Shown here piece by piece: positions 22,997 to 34,526 of a stretch of DNA of 64,000 bases. Both the position numbers and the translations under genes were made by a program. How positions within the stretch are numbered: position 1 is the stretch's first letter; the number at the start of each line of letters is the position of its first letter. The stretch is from the NCBI GenBank assembly GCA_037893225.1, contig JAZGUH010000696.1:868001-932000 (forward strand), given 5' to 3'. This DNA comes from Hippasteria phrygiana (taxonomy: Eukaryota > Echinodermata > Asteroidea > Valvatida > Goniasteridae). The notes under the pieces were generated by a model. The model was given only the letters and a program-made list of their open reading frames with translations, had not been told where the DNA came from and did not search any database.

Positions 22997-23280
22997 CCCC
23001 TTGCGTACGAATGACGGAATATGGCGCAAAAAACCAGTGCCACCAGGCCGGATGACGCAATTGGCCGCTGTTTGTGCAGTTTCAATCCATTGTTGGATTA
23101 AACAGTGCCACCAGGCCGGATGATGCCATTGGCCGCTGTTTGTGCAGTTTCAATCCATTGTTGGATTATTGTGTATAGGTTACACTTGACTGCACAAACA
23201 CATTGTAGTGGTTCGCTTGGCTGCCAGAGCCGCCGCAGCACCCCGACGTCTCCCGTAAAATACCGTACTCGTGGGGTTAA
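22993..23280. mobile_element. TTAA-flanked MITE, subfamily A, with internal duplication
   Basis: The ends are TTAACCCCTTGCGTACG and GTGGGGTTAA. A stretch of about 65 bp (GTGCCACCAGGCCGGATGA to CCATTGTTGGATTA) is present twice in tandem, which explains the longer 288-bp length. It abuts a subfamily B copy on its left. Confidence 0.75.
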
Positions 23281-24173
23281 GAACAGTCCGCCAGAAGGGG
23301 TAATAAACACACCATGCCCCTTTAATTAAAACAAAAAAAATCCAAATCCCATGTACTTTTCCATTTAACATCTTGTTTTGCAACCACATGTCATATTGAT
23401 GACTGGGAGCAGCTCATCATCAAATCTCTCCTTCAGTAAGGAGAGGAAAGCCACACAAACCCACAGTATGTATTTGGAAGGACGGAGGTCACCGCCAGAC
23501 GGTAGAGTCAACTTGACAAGCCCAGATCAAATGGGCATGTCATTAATTACACTACATGATAGCCTTCATCTCTGACATTGCCTTGAACAATAAGCTGGTA
23601 CAACTTTTGGCAGTTTACAGAAATCAAATAAATATTTATGACTGGGACAGAGAGGAATAAGTTACATATGGCCTGGGTCAGGGCCACCTAACAAACTAAA
23701 CCTAATGTTGGGTCATAAAACTTGGGCTTTCTGTGGCTAACTGACTCGGAAGTGGGAAATAACAAAAAGTCTTCTAAACACAGCCAAAAGCTAATTTAGA
23801 CACAGTGTATGGTCTTGGAATTTTCATGACCACACAACCAAAGATATTGCATAGCGGGTGAAAAACTTCCAGATTTTCTGATTTCTGTTGACCTTTCAGC
23901 TCCAAGGCCAGCAACGGACTTAAAAATAGAAATTCCCGGATCTCACGAATGGCAGGAAGCCAATCTTTTCCCGGTAATTACATATACCTCTTACTTAATA
24001 GGTGTAATTGGCGCGTTTTAAGCCACAACAACCATACTGTTTTGCACACCTTTTCTTGTTTACTACTTTGAATCTAAATTGACGACAACATTTATATCTA
24101 CTGGTCTTCTGTTGGTTCCCTTATCCGAGTCAATCCGTAGGTCAAATCAAAAGGTGTATTTTGTTAAAATTTG

Positions 24174-24394
24174 TTAACCCTTTGCGTACGAAAGACACCA
24201 TATGGCGTCAACAAAAAAAGTGCCACCAGGCCAGATGACGCCATTTGCCACTGTTTGTGCAGTTTCAATCCATTGTTGGATTATTGTTTATGTTACGCTT
24301 GACTGCACAAACACATTGTAGCGGTTCGCTTGGCTGCCAGAACCGCCGCGACACCCCGACGTCTCCCGTAAAAAAAACGTACTCAAGGGGTTAA
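24174..24394. mobile_element. TTAA-flanked MITE, subfamily A
   Basis: The ends are TTAACCCTTTGCGTACGAA and ACTCAAGGGGTTAA. It carries the core palindrome and GCGACACCCCGACGTCTCCC, in the reverse orientation to the 1258-1474 copy. Confidence 0.78.
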
Positions 24395-24766
24395 ACATTC
24401 TTTCTCAACATGGTTAAGAAAAAATAAAAATTTTGACTCCTTCAATTATCAGTGATGAATGCAAATTTAAAGCAACAAATGTTACTAAATCCTTCGAAAT
24501 GAGTCTTAATGAATTTCTTTTGTTTAAACTAGTTTTTCACATCCATTACGAAGAGTAAACCCACCTCTTCATTATGACATCAGTGAGTTTGACGCCCCAA
24601 GGAATGACATTTATTCGGGTGAAAACAGTAAGTTTGGTTGATTTCTATTGTGTACAATTTATCCAAGGGCCTGTAACTTCAGAAGCAGCTCTGGCGACTT
24701 CAGATTTATTTGGTTGCATTGGGTCAAAAATTATTTTCCCTTTACAACAAAACTTCCCCAAAAACC

Positions 24767-25082
24767 GTGTTCACATTGGACTTTTTTTTGGGTAAAACGT
24801 ACGGAGACTGTTGTCAACTTGACCAAATTAAGTCCAGTGCAGACAGCCAGTAAACTTTCCAAATTGTCAAGTGTCGATCTTCGGTTGTCAGTTTATCTCT
24901 CCGCGCAGCGGACAGCCACTGTAATGTAAAACGTGCAGTTTGATGACTGCAAAAAGTTTACGTGGCCAAGGACTTTCCATGAGCCTCGCAATCCAAGTGC
25001 GGATGCACGGAAGAATAACCGCAGTAGAATGTCAACCATCACGCACGGTAAATTTTGACAATATTTAGTCCAATGTGAACAC
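24767..25082. mobile_element. MITE with GTGTTCACATTGGAC ends
   Basis: The 15-bp terminal inverted repeats GTGTTCACATTGGAC and GTCCAATGTGAACAC are perfect. The interior is non-coding, moderately GC-rich, with AGTGTCGATCTTCGG- and GCACGGTAAATT-like segments. Confidence 0.68.
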
Positions 25083-26770
25083 AGCTAAAAGTTTTAATCC
25101 AAGAGTTGCCATAAAAACAGTCTATTTCACTTTTAGTTGAAAAAATCCTTTTCCACAAACTTAGAACTATTATTTGTATTTGTTTAGGCAAATTGCCCAT
25201 CACAAGGCCAAAGGCCACTCGAGGTGTGGGCTACAGACGAAAGTGTGGAAGAACCAGCCCCTCACACTGAAACAAAACAAGATCTCTTCACAGTATGAAT
25301 AGGGTCGGAATTATTTAAGCACAGTTAAGCACTGGAAAGACCCATGAACAGCTACATGTAGAAAGATGTCCTGGTCAAACAACCTCCGACAAAAACAAGG
25401 ATGTGTAAAATTACAGTTTCCCGCTCCGCAGTATCTTGTTTGCGTCTCAGTGGCTTGTGCGTCCAACCATAATTATGTTGCATCCAACCCCCATATGATC
25501 CAAAACTTCCTGACTTCACATCCCGCCTCTGTATGTGTCTGGTATTTTGCTTTCTTTCATTGCTGTTCTGCATGCATTTCATTTGAACTGTAGAGTTTCG
25601 GCTTTTGAGTTTCGAAGTCAGTGACTTATTACAAAGAATGTTTTACTTAATAGAAAAGTGACAGAAAGTGACAGAACATGGAACAGTAATACTTGAGGAA
25701 TGATTCAAGGGACATACTGCCTTGGAGATGCCCAATTTCGTCCTGAAATTTTTAAGGTTGGAAAGATCAGTAATAGTATAATATATTAATGTACCCAACC
25801 ACGTACCCAGACTGGTGCCGCACATAGTGCAGCCTGTACGCAACCAAAGCACCAAGGGTACCACTCTGAATTCAAACTGTATGACTTTTCCCAACCAAAC
25901 CGGCATCCCAAAATATTTTTGCCAATTTTTTTCTTCAGACTGATGGCAAATTTTCAAAGGAATGGGTCAAGCACATTATTCTGCTTTTGAATGATCCCTC
26001 CAACTATAGCAATTTCAGGACAAAAATACTGTGTCTGGAAAGTGACCGTTAAAGTTAAAGTATCTACATTATTCTTGAAATAGGAAATTCCAATGTGTGT
26101 GCCAGGCTTTTTATAAAATCCATTTCCATTTAAAAACATGCCAAACACATGAGTCAGGAGCAAACAGAAATTCCCCTTTTTGCTATGATGTCTTCTGTTT
26201 GTGGGAGAGTACTTAATATTGTTTATGCATGTAAATGGCTGGCCAATGTTTAGACTGGTTCCCAGTCCTTCCATCACCATCCATCCATCACCACAGGACA
26301 ACTGGTATTGGGTAATTCTGCTAGTAGTGCTCAATTCGGTCGATTCACAACTTACGCAGTGCATCATGGGAAAAAGTCGACATCGGTTCTATCAAATCAT
26401 ACTTCTTATACCCCTTCTCCGCTAAATCTATCAACTCCTCTCTCTTCTTTCCCGCACAAGGTATTCCACGATTAGTCATAAATTTAACTCATCCACTCGC
26501 ATTCGCACGAAATCCATACTGCTGTACTGTCCACCATCTTTACAACGCGATAGACGTGATGTCGACTCCGGAAGTGGGAAATTGGCGTTTCCCGGCTTGC
26601 CACTGGTGGCGCACTGAGTTGTGAATCTACTAAATTGAGTCCAGATTCAAGTCCAATGCCAAAACAGTTAAAACGTGGACTAAAACAATGGTCTCAATTC
26701 TGGACGTGACTTGAACGTAGACTTTATGTATAGCAGGACTCCAAAGTGCTTTTTAATATCATACTGGTCT
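25083..26770. other. intronic DNA, no exon recognised
   Basis: It is mostly AT-rich. A GC-richer block at 26340-26640 contains GCATCATGGGAAAAAG and CCACTGGTGGCGCACTG, possibly regulatory or an old repeat. Confidence 0.4.
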
Positions 26771-26778
26771 TGGAATCA

Positions 26779-27201
26779 GGGTTCCCACAGAAATCTTAAA
26801 ATGAAATTCCATTACTTTTACATGAATTTCCGCAACAAAATTAGGGTTTTCCTATGATCAATTCTTATTTACAATACATTGACCAGTCATCACATTGAAA
26901 ACAAAGGTCTATTCGGACAGTTTGACACATTAACACATGACAACAGTGCCTTAACATGCACCAAGTATACATGTTGGGCATACATGTATAATGAGGAATA
27001 ATAATGTAAACTGGAATGCAAACTGGAAGACTGCCAAATTATGCATCATCATCATGTGTGGATTGTATAAGATTCTGTGACTTTTCTTTGACTTTTTTCT
27101 TGGAATATCAATCTTCCATGACTTCTTGTAAAATAACCACATTCCATGACTTTTCATGATAGCTTTAAACTCCAGGATTTTCTGTGACTGCAGGAACCCT
27201 G
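26779..27201. mobile_element. hAT-like MITE with 8-bp duplication TGGAATCA
   Basis: TGGAATCA lies at 26771-26778 and 27202-27209. The ends are (CA)GGGTTCCCACAG and CTGCAGGAACCCTG, with repeated CATGACTT blocks inside the right arm. The CA of the left duplication overlaps the expected CAGGG terminus, so the exact first base is ambiguous by two. Confidence 0.7.
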
Positions 27202-27473
27202 TGGAATCACAACTGGGCTTGGCGACTGGACGTTCATCCAAGACTAGAAAGACATCAAAAAGGTGTGCTCGGTAAAAAGGTATCTAAGGTCAAGTCTTGG
27301 CTGGAGGCAGGACTCAAGCCAATTCTGGACTCGAGTTTTGGCCTCAAGCAGACTTTAATTCTACCCGTTCGCCGATATTGTCCCAAACTCGGACTTGACT
27401 ACAACACTGGGCACATGCAAATTTAAATTTGCATTAATATAAATGAAGTACCCTCTGACGTTATGTGTTCACA

Positions 27474-27638
27474 TCTATATTGAAATGTGCCACGTAGTAT
27501 GCGCACGCATCGTGTTTTGCATAAAATTTGGTTTAAAAGTGACGTCACAGGTCAAATCTCCTTTGAATTATGTGACCTTTGATGTCACTACTTAACCTAA
27601 TTTATGCAGAACACAATGCAGGCACATTTGAATATAGA
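27474..27638. mobile_element. degenerate foldback MITE
   Basis: The pairs TCTATATTGAAATGTGCC / GGCACATTTGAATATAGA, TTTTGCATAAA / TTTATGCAGAA and GTGACGTCACAGGTC / GACCTTTGATGTCAC are nested around 27570. Pairing is good but interrupted. Confidence 0.62.
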
Positions 27639-28437
27639 GCGTTTACATGTAAACAAACGGACAAAAGACACATGGTCTATACCATAATGCACTGCATTAT
27701 TCTCATCCTTTGCGAATTCATAAAAATTTAAACAAGCATCACATCTTACAAGAAGTATGTACATGTACTTGTAAAGCATCTTATCAGTGCTAGTAACCAG
27801 TCCCCCATGTTTTGGGGGTTGGGAACCAGTCTAGGCCAGCGGTTTTCTGTTTGGTTCAGGGTAAGGTCGCTGGTCTGTGGCGATTACAGCAGCGGGGCCA
27901 GCCCTACATACTAGCCAATATCCTGCCCTTCATTAACATTTCCTCTTAGAGGTCTGTAAACAAACTCTCAGGCAAAGTTCACCAGTTCAACTGTACGGAC
28001 AAAAATATAAAAAAAACTGACAAATGTTTGACTGATATGTTATTTATACCAGTGACAACATGCATCAGACAGGAATTTCATTTCAAACTTTTCTGGATCT
28101 GTGGTTTTTAATATAAGACCTCCCTCAAAATTTAAAAAAATTATAATAATATCTTGATAGCTTTCCTTCTGGCAGAGTATTTGCACTTTCTATATATTCA
28201 GGTTTGGTAAATTAATGATTAATGGTTTTACCCTTTAATTGCTTAATCATTCCACTTGTTATACCTGGGATAAGTAGATTTAAACATGTTTGCACTTTTC
28301 CAGAGACCATCTGCACACATACTGCAAATAATCAGCTGGCACAATAAAGAAAAAAAGTCATAACGATTTGATCACTGACAAACTAGTAAAAGGAAAAAAG
28401 GAAATTCTGTGGGTTTTTTTAATTGCGAGAACAATTA

Positions 28438-28865
28438 TTAAAGGTAGTCCACACCATTTGCTTTTGCTGTAAATTTCAGAAATAAATGGATTTGGGGGTT
28501 AGTATTTTATAGCGTGCTCGCAAATACTGTATCACTGACCCGTTTAAAGTTTTGTGTGCATAGATGCTGGGAAAACAGAAAGAACAAAATATGTTCTATT
28601 AGTCTGGTTTCCTGACCATACTTTAGACAAAACAGAGCACTTTATAGACGTCGGGGAATTATCAGGTCGGGGAAAACCAGACTTTCCAGCCGACAATCGT
28701 AGGAAAACAATTTAAATTTCCATTTTTCTTGAAAACGACAGAAACATCAGGTGCTATGATTTCACAGGATGCTTTAGACTTCCAATCTAGTATGGTATTT
28801 TGTAATAATTCAGTAGTTTTGCTTTTTAGAAGTTTGCAAATGATGTATACTACATGTACCTTTAA
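28438..28865. mobile_element. MITE with TTAAAGGTAGT ends (copy B, inverted)
   Basis: The order of blocks is reversed relative to copy A (CTGTAAATTTCAGAAATAAA at the left, TTTGCAAATGATGTATACTA at the right). Both ends read TTAAAGGTA inward and are flanked by TTAA. Confidence 0.78.
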
Positions 28866-29196
28866 TTAACCCTAACCCACCTTAATCCTCCAAAATCCTC
28901 CTTGCAGTTTTGGAGGATTTTGGAGGATTGAGGATGAATGGTGTTTCAAGAAAGAGGATTTTAGAGGATTGAGGATGAATGGTGTTTAAAGCACAGGAGG
29001 ATTTTAGAGGATTGAGGGTGAAAATGGTGTTTGAGAAACAGGAGGATTTTGGAGGATTGAGAATGAATGGCGAGTGAAGCACAGGAGGATTTTGGAGGAC
29101 TGAGGATGAATGCATTTTTGGGGGGCAGGGCAATCGGAGGATTTTGGAGGATTGAGGATGGTTCCAAGCAAAATGGGTCTAGGGAGTTAGGGTTAA
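28866..29196. mobile_element. TTAA-flanked element with telomere-like ends, carrying a minisatellite
   Basis: The left end is TTAACCCTAACCC and the right end GTTAGGGTTAA. The interior is a tandem minisatellite built on GAGGATTTTGGAGGATTGAG, with variable spacers such as GATGAATGGTGTTT. It abuts another MITE (28438-28865) at its left boundary. Confidence 0.7.
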
Positions 29197-29536
29197 GTCG
29201 TGTGCTTGGTAAAGCAAGATGTAAAAAAAGGCAGGATACACGTGTAGCATTGACAGAGAGGACACGGTTGCAGACAGTCATACTTTATTACTTTGTGTGA
29301 TTCAACATATACATGAAATAGCTACATTTTAGTTCAATCTGTCATCTTGAGTCGCAAGAAAATAGTGAAAAACTGTTCAGTTTTAACAGTGAATTTGTGC
29401 ACATTCAGGTGCGAAATTTCAATTGCTGAAATCAAAAATAAGTCATGGAGGTCTTCAGATATGATTTTAACAAAGTGACAGCATTTCAGACATATGGAAG
29501 GATTGGTACTGATACAATCTTTATAAGCAGTAAGCT

Positions 29537-29746
29537 TTAACCCCTTGCCACCGGTTGACACAAATACGAGCAGATTGAAATTGCCACCTGGCCGGTTGAC
29601 ACAAATACACGCCAATTTTTGCATTTTCAATCCATTACTGGGGTATTGTGTACGTTATGCTTGGCTGCACAAGCCTCTTGTTTCCGTTTCGCTTGGCTGC
29701 ATAACCCGACCTGGTGCCCCGGCGCCACCCGGTGGCAAGGGGTTAA
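29537..29746. mobile_element. TTAA-flanked MITE, CACCCGGTGGCAAGG variant
   Basis: TTAACCCCTTGCCACCGG lies at the left and CCGGTGGCAAGGGGTTAA at the right. These are perfect 18-bp inverted ends, counting TTAA. The interior keeps TTTCAATCCATTACTGG and GGCTGCACAAGCC blocks. Confidence 0.78.
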
Positions 29747-30973
29747 GCTACACCATACCTTTAACATTGTTTTGACAAATTTCAGTTTCATTTGTAAATA
29801 TTCTTATATCACTACAGGCCCTATACTACCTCATTTATGGGATCTACATCCTGTGCAACCCATTTTATCTTGCCATTATTGTATTTCTTTATATGTACAA
29901 TATTCTGGCTTGCATGTAATACAAACGATAGTTTGTTTGAACAAATTCATGACTGTTAACACCAATCTGTGTGGATTTCTACCCGGCTGCCTGCTATTCA
30001 CATTAACAAGGGACTCACCATGAATCACAGACGAAAGAAAAAAAAAGCCAGCAGAAAAACCACACTATTTCTTAGAGAGGGATGAGTCAGAGTATTACAA
30101 GCCCTCCCGATTTCATCAGGCTTGTTCCAGAACGCGTACGCCGTGTGTATGCGAGCGGCTATTGTGTGCTTCGCGACAGCGCAGATCAATGATTCAATGC
30201 ACAGAGACGCAAATAGAACAACCAGGGTCTGTGGGCAGATGATGAAGCATGTGTGATGTGTACGCTGGACTTGTCACACAAAGTGACTCACCCTACTGTC
30301 AAATGCTGTGTGTAGCTGGCCAGCGTGGGCAAGGGTACTCTTCAAAAAAAAACTAAAAAAACTCATCCGATGCAATTAAATTGGGACGGCAGCAACATCA
30401 AGGTGAATGCCACACGTTCATGGATCAATTTATTCTGCTACACTGTGCTGAAACACTGGGACTATTTGTTCATTCTACTCATAGCCTGATCATATAACTG
30501 ATTATACAGGTTTCACTCTGCTCTTTGTGTTTTTGCAAGTTGCATGCAGGTAGCTCTATAAATATTCGTTATACCATCATACATACTGCTTGAATATTAA
30601 GTATGCATTGTTCTAAAGGCATATTTATGAATATATTACGAATACTAAATAAAACTGTAAATACACTGCATTTGCATGATATTCTTAAACTGTCAATAAA
30701 AGATTTATATTAGCGTCTACACAGGATGGTACATGTATATTACAATGTATATCACAATATACAATGTTCCATTCTCACAGTACCAACAGAAAATTAAAGT
30801 TTATGCACATCAAAGTCACAATGTTGTCTATAAAGTAAGAATTGTTTCCAAAGACACTGTTACAATATTGTCAAGATTCAAGAATAGAAAAACAATGTTG
30901 ATTTAAAAAACAATTTAAATACAATGTTGATTTTTTTGTGTGTTTTACATTGTGTTTTACAGTATTTATACTG
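29747..30973. other. intronic DNA with a balanced, apparently unique block
   Basis: Bases 30010-30330 have balanced composition (GTACGCCGTGTGTATGCGAG) and no repeat relation in the window. Bases 30710-30950 contain many ACAATGT/ACAATAT motifs. Confidence 0.4.
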
Positions 30974-31190
30974 TTAACCCCTTGAGTACGTTTTTTTTTA
31001 CAGGAGACGTCGGGGTGTCGCAGCGGTTTTGGCAGCCAAGCGAACCGCTACAATGTGTTTGTGCAGTCAAGCGTAACAAACAATAATCCAACAATGGATT
31101 GAAACTGCACAAACGGCAGCAAATGGCGTCATCCGGCCTGGTGGCACTTTTTTTTATGCCACATGGCGTCTTCCGTACGCAAAGGGTTAA
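30974..31190. mobile_element. TTAA-flanked MITE, subfamily A
   Basis: The ends are TTAACCCCTTGAGTACG and CGTACGCAAAGGGTTAA. The interior is nearly collinear with copies at 1258-1474 and 52658-52879. Confidence 0.8.
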
Positions 31191-31706
31191 TAAATACTTG
31201 TTTGAAATGGTATCAAAAGTCAGGTTCAATGCCAAGAACAATTTTTGCACATGGCTATCCATTTTTTTTGTGGGGGGGGGGGGGGGGGTATTCCTCTTGT
31301 GGAACCATGGTGCCGTGCTCGGCCCTAGGTGTATCTCACACAGTCACAATTTTGAGATATACCCTTTTGCCAACACAGGGCCAAGCGACTTTTCTTTTGG
31401 GAAAATGAAATTATATCAGATTACCAATTCAAACAATCTCATATAATTTTCAAAATCAGGTTCTTGAAAATTGGTTACCTTCTAAAATATGATTTCAATT
31501 CTATCCTCCTCGTCCCTTGGTCAGGAATTGTGCCTACTCTCCGCCCCTTTTCCTGTAATGCCTCATTCTTCTTACTCTATCCCCCTTGTTCAACTCAAAG
31601 CAGCAGCCCCCTCTGGCAGCAGGCTCTGGCATACCTTATATCCCCAGCTTCACCCTCCTCACACAGACATGGTCCCCTCAGTGAGACTAGCTAGGCTCCT
31701 GCATAC

Positions 31707-31869
31707 CTTGTATCTGTTTCAGGTCGCCCTCTAGCACCTTGCGCAGCCTATCCCTGACCTCTCGTACTCGTTCCTCCTGTTTCTTAATGTCGGCCTCCGT
31801 CACTAGGAACTTCATACAAGGCGGCTGCTCTGTGTTCAGGTACACCCCTGGGTTCTTCTCAATCTGATT
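31707..31869 (-). CDS. mbd2/3: MBD2/3 exon: p66/GATAD2-binding coiled coil
   Basis: The acceptor is CTACTCAG and the donor CAAG|GTATGC. The exon encodes residues 165-218. It begins NQIEKNPGVYLNTEQPPC, equivalent to the family's EKNP.V.LNT.QPLC. A heptad-patterned helix follows (FLVTEADIKKQEERVREVRD, then RLRKVLEGDL). In MBD2/MBD3 this helix forms the antiparallel coiled coil with p66/GATAD2 that brings CHD4 into NuRD (family knowledge). If the donor were not used the frame would stop after seven further residues. The donor is preferred because the phase matches an acidic terminal exon at 20458. Confidence 0.94.
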
Positions 31870-31973
31870 CTGAGTAGGTACAGCAAAACAAACAAAAACT
31901 CATCAAAAGTTCAATTTAACCGGTCAAAACAAAAAGGTATCAATTTTGACTAACAAAAGATTTTTTTTCTTCA

Positions 31974-32160
31974 AACAATCCACAAGGGAAACTGACAAGG
32001 TAAATTTGAATACATTTTCAAAGTGAACAAAGAAAACTGGCAGGAGTGGGATTCGAACCTGCAACCTCCGGAATACTGTACTGGTACGGTATTCCGGAGG
32101 TCGCAAGTTAAAATCCCGCTCCTGCCAGTTTTCTTTGTTCACTTTTAAACGAACATAGAA
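31974..32160. mobile_element. composite, head-to-head pair of SINE tRNA modules
   Basis: Bases 31974-32010 match the outer end of the SINE (CAAACAATCCACAAGGG). Bases 32020-32145 form a near-perfect palindrome of two tRNA modules meeting at about 32082-32087. Each arm carries the B box and the ACTGGCAGGAG end. It lies 105 bp upstream of the coiled-coil exon, in the large intron. Confidence 0.7.
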
Positions 32161-32924
32161 CTGGAAGCAGCCTGTGACATTATTTTTATTTATTTTTATT
32201 CCTGGCATAATTAAGTAAAACTGTGACCACAGACCTTCAATTCCAACATAAGTTGCTGATTATTAACAAGGCAAAAAACTAATTTAAAATTTAAAGTACA
32301 AATTAATTAATGCAGAAAATTAAAAACGTCCCAGGTTAGCCAAAATACTGTTTTTATAATTTATTCTTATAGCATTTTACATTAAAAATCTCAAAAAACG
32401 CTTTACAAAAAATCATAACTACATTAACAATAACTGATTCATCAATTAAGAGTAATACCATGTAAAAAAATATGTTTTAAGATAGGATTTAAATAAATAA
32501 TCCTTAAATAAACAGAAGTCTGTTCCACAGAAAAGGTGCATAAACAAAAAAAGGGCACGATCACCGTATGCCTTACTGGGCATTGGGCGAAATTTAGGAT
32601 AATTAATCTTAACTGCGTCACAGCTGTTTGTGCGAAGACTGGACTCATGAATTGATATTAAAACTCTTTGAGGTACTGCGGCGCCGACACACGGGGTGTA
32701 CAGATTTGCTGTATTCTAGATTTCGTCAACTGTGCACTGCTGCAGAACATGAGAACCTGAACTGTAACAATTCAAAACAGGATATCCACCACATTGCTCT
32801 CAGACCTCCCCAGATGAACCTGAGTAGACCTCTATTCCTGTTCTATTCCCTTTAACATGTTTTCCCCCAAAACACAAAAAACACGAGAAGCAGGCAGCCA
32901 CCAAAAGAAACTAGGCACACAAAG

Positions 32925-33205
32925 CTTATTTATTTTATTTTAATTCTTGGTAATGAAATCAAGGATTCCTCAAAAGTGCTTATCGCACTGTAGCTCAAAA
33001 GCCTGAAGAAATCTGTAGGAAGACGACGGAGAAATGTTCAGTTTTAGAGGTGGGAGGAAAAAACCCAAGAATTATATTCTAGGGACAACTCACGGAATCA
33101 GGAAGGGACTGAAAAACCCAATCCCCATGTCAGCCCTGGTGGGATTCGAACCCAGGTCACAGCGATGGAAGGTAAGGATAATACCACTATAACAACCCGA
33201 TTCCC
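32925..33205 (-). mobile_element. second tRNA-derived SINE family, full-length-looking
   Basis: On the minus strand it begins GGGAATCGGGTTGTTATAGT with a tRNA-like head and B box GGTTCGAATCCC. It continues through a body of about 200 bp and ends in an AATTAAAATAAAATAAATAA tail. The order of head, body and A-rich tail is that of a standard SINE. Confidence 0.7.
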
Positions 33206-33578
33206 TATGATCTATTTTGCCTTTATATAGGTTTGCTGAAGACAAAACTCTTTCAATAAATGGCAGTCCAGGGCTCTAAAAATCACTGCTAAGTTACATT
33301 TTTTTTCTGGCAATTTTTTTTTTTTTTTTTTAGTGCAGCAAAATTTGAGGATGGGTATTGGTTAAACACCTCCAACTGTTCATTTTACTGACGTTGGAGC
33401 CAAAATACGTCACATTTCTAAGAAACGGGGAAACTATTAAAATATGAGTTGTTTTTGTAGATCAAAACATTCACACACAACAGTTGCTATTAAACCAACA
33501 CTTCCCTACAAGGCATGATTTCAGGAAGAATGACTTCTGGAAGTTTGTACGACAGGATGTGGGGAAACTAACAGCGAG

Positions 33579-33980
33579 TTAAAGGTAGTATACAACATTT
33601 GCAAACATCAAAAAACAAAACTATTGTACCATACAAGACTGTAAGTAAATAGCAGTCTCAAGCATCCTGTGAAATCATAGCACCTAAAGTGCTGTCGTTT
33701 TTCAAGAAAAGTGGAAATTTTATATCGTTTTCCAATGATTGTAGGCTGACAATCGTTGAAAATAGTCTAGTTCCACGACCTGATAATTCCCTGACATCTG
33801 TAAGTATGGTTTTGTCTAAAGTATTGTGAGGGAAGTTGAGGGAACCAGACTACTAGAACAGCACACAAAACTTTAAACAGTTCAGTGTACATTTGCTAGC
33901 TCGCTATAAAATACTAACCCCCAAATCCATTTATTTCTGAAATTTACAGCAAAAGCAAATGATGTATATACAATCTTTAA
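33579..33980. mobile_element. MITE with TTAAAGGTAGT ends (copy C)
   Basis: TTAAAGGTAGTATACAACAT lies at the left and GATGTATATACAATCTTTAA at the right, with all family blocks present. The left flank GGGGAAACTAACAGCGAG is also found beside copy D. Confidence 0.8.
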
Positions 33981-34194
33981 TGCGATAGGGGATGGCATAA
34001 ATACTGTAGAAGCCTAAGATTTCAACTAAATGACATTCCTGTGGAGAACAAAACACTGTGATTTCCTATGGCAGATATAATTGCACAGGTCAAATCTTTG
34101 CTGGCATACATTTAGGACTTGCAAATTTTGAAGTTTTAAGTATTTTCATATATTCTGATATACAATGTTGTAGTATAGTTCAGAGTGCCGTGAG

Positions 34195-34480
34195 TAGAGT
34201 AGCATGGGCCCAGTGGTTACACTATCCGAGTCCTGTGCGGTGGTATGTGGGTTCGAACCCCGACTTGAAATTATGATGGTTATGTGCTTGGGCAAGACTC
34301 TTCACTACAATTGCCTCTCTCTGCCCAGGAGCATAAATGGGTACCTGTAAGGGTTGTAAAATAGTTGGCATTGATCGTCAACTGCTGCATAACTGATCTC
34401 ATGGCCTGACGATCAGGGGTAATAATTGTAAAGCACTTTGAGACATTTGTATAGGGTACTATATAAACACTGCTATTATT
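34195..34480 (+). mobile_element. third tRNA-derived SINE, with L2-like 3' end
   Basis: The head has a B box GGTTCGAACCCC at about 34250. The body contains TTGGGCAAGACTCTTCACTA and ATAAATGGGTACCTG. The 3' end (AAGCACTTTGAGACA..TATATAAA) resembles the conserved tails that SINEs share with L2-type LINEs. It ends with a short TTATTATTAG microsatellite. Confidence 0.7.
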
Positions 34481-34526
34481 AGAATAATGTCCTACACATC
34501 AGTGCTGGCTAACGACCAGTTGGATT

